From: Puffinus mauretanicus
Taxonomy: Eukaryota > Chordata > Aves > Procellariiformes > Procellariidae
Direction of reading: 5' to 3'
Assembly (NCBI GenBank): GCA_023333565.1
Contig: JAJKFH010003504.1
Location: 3,558,005 to 3,622,004 of the forward strand
Length of the DNA stretch: 64,000 nucleotides
Shown here one piece after another: positions 61,051 to 64,000 of the stretch (the first letter of the stretch is position 1; each line of letters opens with the position of its first letter). Below the pieces are notes generated by a model. It saw only the letters and a program-made list of their open reading frames with translations. It searched no databases and was not told where the DNA came from. The translations under genes were made by a program, and so were the position numbers.

Positions 61051-63765
61051 CATTTGTTGGCCAGGAGCAATCAATAGATGGCCAGCAGGTCCTGGGACAC
61101 GTCCAGGAGTTTGCATGGGCCAGACCTCGTTCCCTCTGGAAGTTTTCTGGGTGCCTTGGAGGTCTGGCCTCGGCAGAGGGACACCCGCATCCCCGTGGGC
61201 ATGTGGGCTGAGGACATCCGAGCAGGGGGAGCAGCAGCCCAGAAGGTCCTTAGAGACCTTCACATCTGAAAACAGCACACAAATGGCAAGTTAAACTGCA
61301 GCTGGGGTGGAGATTGAGAATCATGATTTGAGGCTGAAGCACCAAAGATGAGAATGAGACTCCTAAGTCCTCTGGGAGTCTAGTCCATGCTCTCACCTAC
61401 TGCAGGAGAGAGCGGACAGGAGTGGAGGGACATCTTTCTTCTACATGATGGCATAAAGTGCTTAAATTGTCAAGTCTTGGGCAACATTTCCCAACACAGC
61501 AAGCAAAAGGTCACTCTTTCCTTACAGCACAGAAAACTCTTAAGGATCAAGAGCTCAAAGAAAGATTTGGTCTAAGGATCTGAGCTGAGTTAAGGACTGA
61601 AAATCTGGCCACAACTCCCCTAGGCTCCCAGGAAAATTACTTTGCATTGTTACGCTGTTTTATTTGGACTCATTCTCATCTCTGTGAGAGTATTCTCCTC
61701 CCACCCCAACTTATTAAAGCAAAATAATTTCAAAGTAATTCATGGAATCAAAAATTAATCCCATGCTGAGTGGTATTATGATTGCTGGAGCAAGCAGTAA
61801 TTCCTGTCCAGCATCCCTGTCTACGTACAGATCAAAGCCAGCATTACGGTCAAACGCGTCCTCGGCTGAGAAAGGCAGCCCCACTGCTGCTGTTCCCAGC
61901 TGAGCAAAAATGTTGAGCTCGGCCCGTTGGATCATCTTTGGATTTTACATGCTCTGGAGCAGGGATGCAGATAATCTTCAGCGGCTGTAGGTTACTGTGG
62001 GGTTGAACGAGAACCGTGAGGGTGAAAGGGGACAGGCAGGTGAGCAGAAACACCAGCTGGGGTGAGCAAGAATTCAGCATACGGCTTCCCACAGGAGCAC
62101 TGCAAATGCCATTTTTCAGGCTCTTTCTATTTCCCGGAGCTGCAAAGCAGCGACCGTGGAGCCCCAGGTTGGGCTCGGAACGCAGCTGATCATCAGAGAC
62201 TGCACGGAGCCAAGCTTCCAGGCAGGCCAACATGTGAAGAGCACTATCAAAGGGGGAGGTTTTTCATCAGTGCAGCTTTGTCCTGCATGCTGCAAATTGC
62301 AAATTGCGGGAGGCCGTCGGGCACGTCTCTGACGGCAGCAGCGAGTCTGGCTCAGTCCAGTTCGTTAGGACTGATCTAATCAGCCCGTCCGTCGTCGACT
62401 CCAGCAGCTCCTTGAGAAACAGACTCCCTAACGTCAGAGAAAGCCTTGGTGGTGAGTGGCCTTGGGCTTAATGATCCGGAGTTTGATTTCCTACCCTGGT
62501 TTCAGCAGGCTATGAGTGGGCAGATGAAGGTGTTCTGCTGCTGGTCCCATCCAGAAAACCATGCATGGAAGTTGATGACTTTTTCTCCTTGTAAGCCTGC
62601 AAGCATGAAGTAGAGTTATCAAGCCACTTTTTCACTTCCCTGATATCCCCTGCATGAGCAACACTGCTTTGCTTTTGGGACCAACAGCAGGGACAGAGCT
62701 TACGCTTCACTGAAGGTTGTGGCTGTGGGACTGACCCACCTGACTAAAGAGGGTTGATCTCCAGGACACCTCCTTGCTGTCAGTGACCCTGCAGAGGATT
62801 CAGCTGAACTGTTGTAAAAAAAAAACCTGGATTTCTGCATCACTGCTGGTGTGTTGGCTGGGAAGTCAAGGCCACGTGCCTTCAAAGATGCAGTCAAGCC
62901 AAAATTTGATAACCCCTCACAGAAGAACTTTCGGGTTGGCAGACCCAACAGCAGTTGTGACAGAGCTTCATAGTCTCCTTCCAAATGTGTCCAAGCAAAG
63001 TTCCATTCCAAGCCACCCTGAAAACAGACCCAACTTGGCTGATAGTGGGAAAAATGCATTAATAATAAATTTGGGGCTGCAGCCAAGAGGCCTAGATCAG
63101 CTCCATGCAGAGGACCAGTGCACTCCCGTAGGAGACCCCTGGCCAGGATGCCTGGAGTTTCCTTTAGCCCTGGGGAAATAATATTCCCAACATGATGCGG
63201 CTGACACAGAGCACTGGGTAACAGAAACATATGGAGGGAACAGGTAAAGGTGCAGGGACAGGACCACCTTTTTGGGAGGCACTACTGGAGATGGGGCTGG
63301 TGGAAATGTGCCTGGTTTCCCTCTGTGACTCCACAAGCCAGGAGCACTGCAGGCATCAGCCAGGGCACCTTCTAGGAGTGGGGAACCATACCCAGCTGGT
63401 GGATACCTCACCAAGCTGGTGAGAAATAGTGAATTTTACTGCTTGCAGGCCATACCCTCCCAGGGACAAGCGCTGGTGCCCCCGGTGCCTGAGGAGTTGC
63501 TGTGGGCTGATGGTGTCCCACCAGTCCTGCTGAGCGGGGCCCATGGCCAGGGTGTCCTGGGACGTGACTTCTGTCCAACTGCCCGTTCCTCATTGCACAG
63601 TACCCAAAGCTCCTCTAGATGAATGTCATGCACTGGTGATAGTCTCAAACCCACGCGGCAGCGATGGCAATGGGGTGAGAATTGCACCGCGTGAGCCACT
63701 GCATTTTTAAGCCTTTGGGTGTAGTTAGAGTTGATCTTTTGGTCACTTTTTCAACCCCTGTAAAT
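61051..63765. other. Non-coding stretch
   Basis: About 2.7 kb of mixed-composition sequence with no recognisable gene, LINE or LTR. An A-run (62817-62825) is the only simple sequence noted. Confidence 0.5.
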
Positions 63766-64000
63766 GAATCATAGAATCATAGAATCATTAAGGTTGGAAA
63801 AGACCTCTAAGATCATCGAGTCCAACCATCAGCCCAACACCACCATGTCCACTAAACCATGTCCCTAAGCGCCTCATCTACACGTCTTTTAAATACTTCC
63901 AGGGATGGTGACTCAACCACTTCCCTGGGCAGCCTGTTCCAAGGCCTGACCACTCTTTCAGTAAAGAAATTTCTCCTAATGTCCAATCTAAGCCTCCCTT
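63766..64000 (-). mobile_element. CR1 LINE 3' end, continuing beyond the window
   Basis: Two perfect ATAGAATC units plus a partial one (63766-63786) are the reverse complement of the GATTCTAT tail. They are followed by the reverse complement of the same 3' UTR and ORF2 end seen at about 57690-57880: 'aaggttggaaaagacctc', 'gatcatcgagtccaacc', 'ctcatctacacgtcttttaaa' and 'ttccaaggcctgaccactc'. Here the ORF2 end retains the bases lost in the 11- and 57.7-kb copies, so it may be the least damaged 3' end. Its 5' part lies outside the window, and a longer element may continue there. Confidence 0.95.

Noticed and set aside
1..64000. CRISPR arrays, bacterial operons, tRNA or rRNA genes
   Set aside because: No regularly spaced repeats, cloverleaf-type sequences or rRNA-like stretches were seen. 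The DNA is vertebrate, and the tandem octamers are CR1 tails.

Overview
The window is bird (Aves) genomic DNA. Avian-type CR1 LINEs recur on both strands, and several end in the tandem octamer GATTCTAT that marks bird CR1 3' ends. There are also three solo LTRs of one endogenous-retrovirus family. The rest is AT-leaning, ORF-poor, unique-looking sequence typical of intergenic or intronic vertebrate DNA. I found no intact host protein-coding gene, tRNA, rRNA, CRISPR array or bacterial-type operon, and the species cannot be named from the sequence alone.

Layout. 1-900: a degenerate, protein-like block on the minus strand that I do not recognise, followed at about 900-1210 by a possible very old CR1 remnant. 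900-10968: otherwise unique sequence. 10969-11736: a 5'-truncated CR1 3' end (+). 11737-23355: unique sequence. 23356-25095: two minus-strand CR1 3' fragments. 25823-26054: first copy of a 232-bp interspersed repeat. 26060-29296: unique sequence with two speculative mini-exons. 29303-29895: solo LTR (-) with a perfect 6-bp target duplication. 36725-37233: solo LTR (+) with a 5-bp duplication. 38521-38766: second copy of the interspersed repeat, 96.6% identical to the first outside one 14-bp indel. 42833 to about 44000: internally deleted CR1 (-). About 45500-48515: a decayed CR1 (+) split by a third solo LTR at 47306-47863. About 50640-50730: a CR1 3' tip (+). About 53750-57921: a near-full-length CR1 (+) with recognisable ORF1 (SGNH-hydrolase-like) and ORF2 (endonuclease plus reverse transcriptase). 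60400-61050: a segment with the look of a regulatory element. 63766-64000: a CR1 3' end (-) running off the window.

How it works together. The identifiable coding content belongs to selfish elements. In CR1, ORF1 gives an accessory protein with an esterase-like fold and ORF2 gives the enzyme for target-primed reverse transcription. All copies here are inactivated by stops, frameshifts or truncation. The solo LTRs are what remains after LTR-LTR recombination removed the proviral interior, and they may still carry promoter motifs. The two features I find least explained are the TG...CA-bounded repeat pair (25.8 and 38.5 kb) and the unrecognised decayed reading frame at the left edge.
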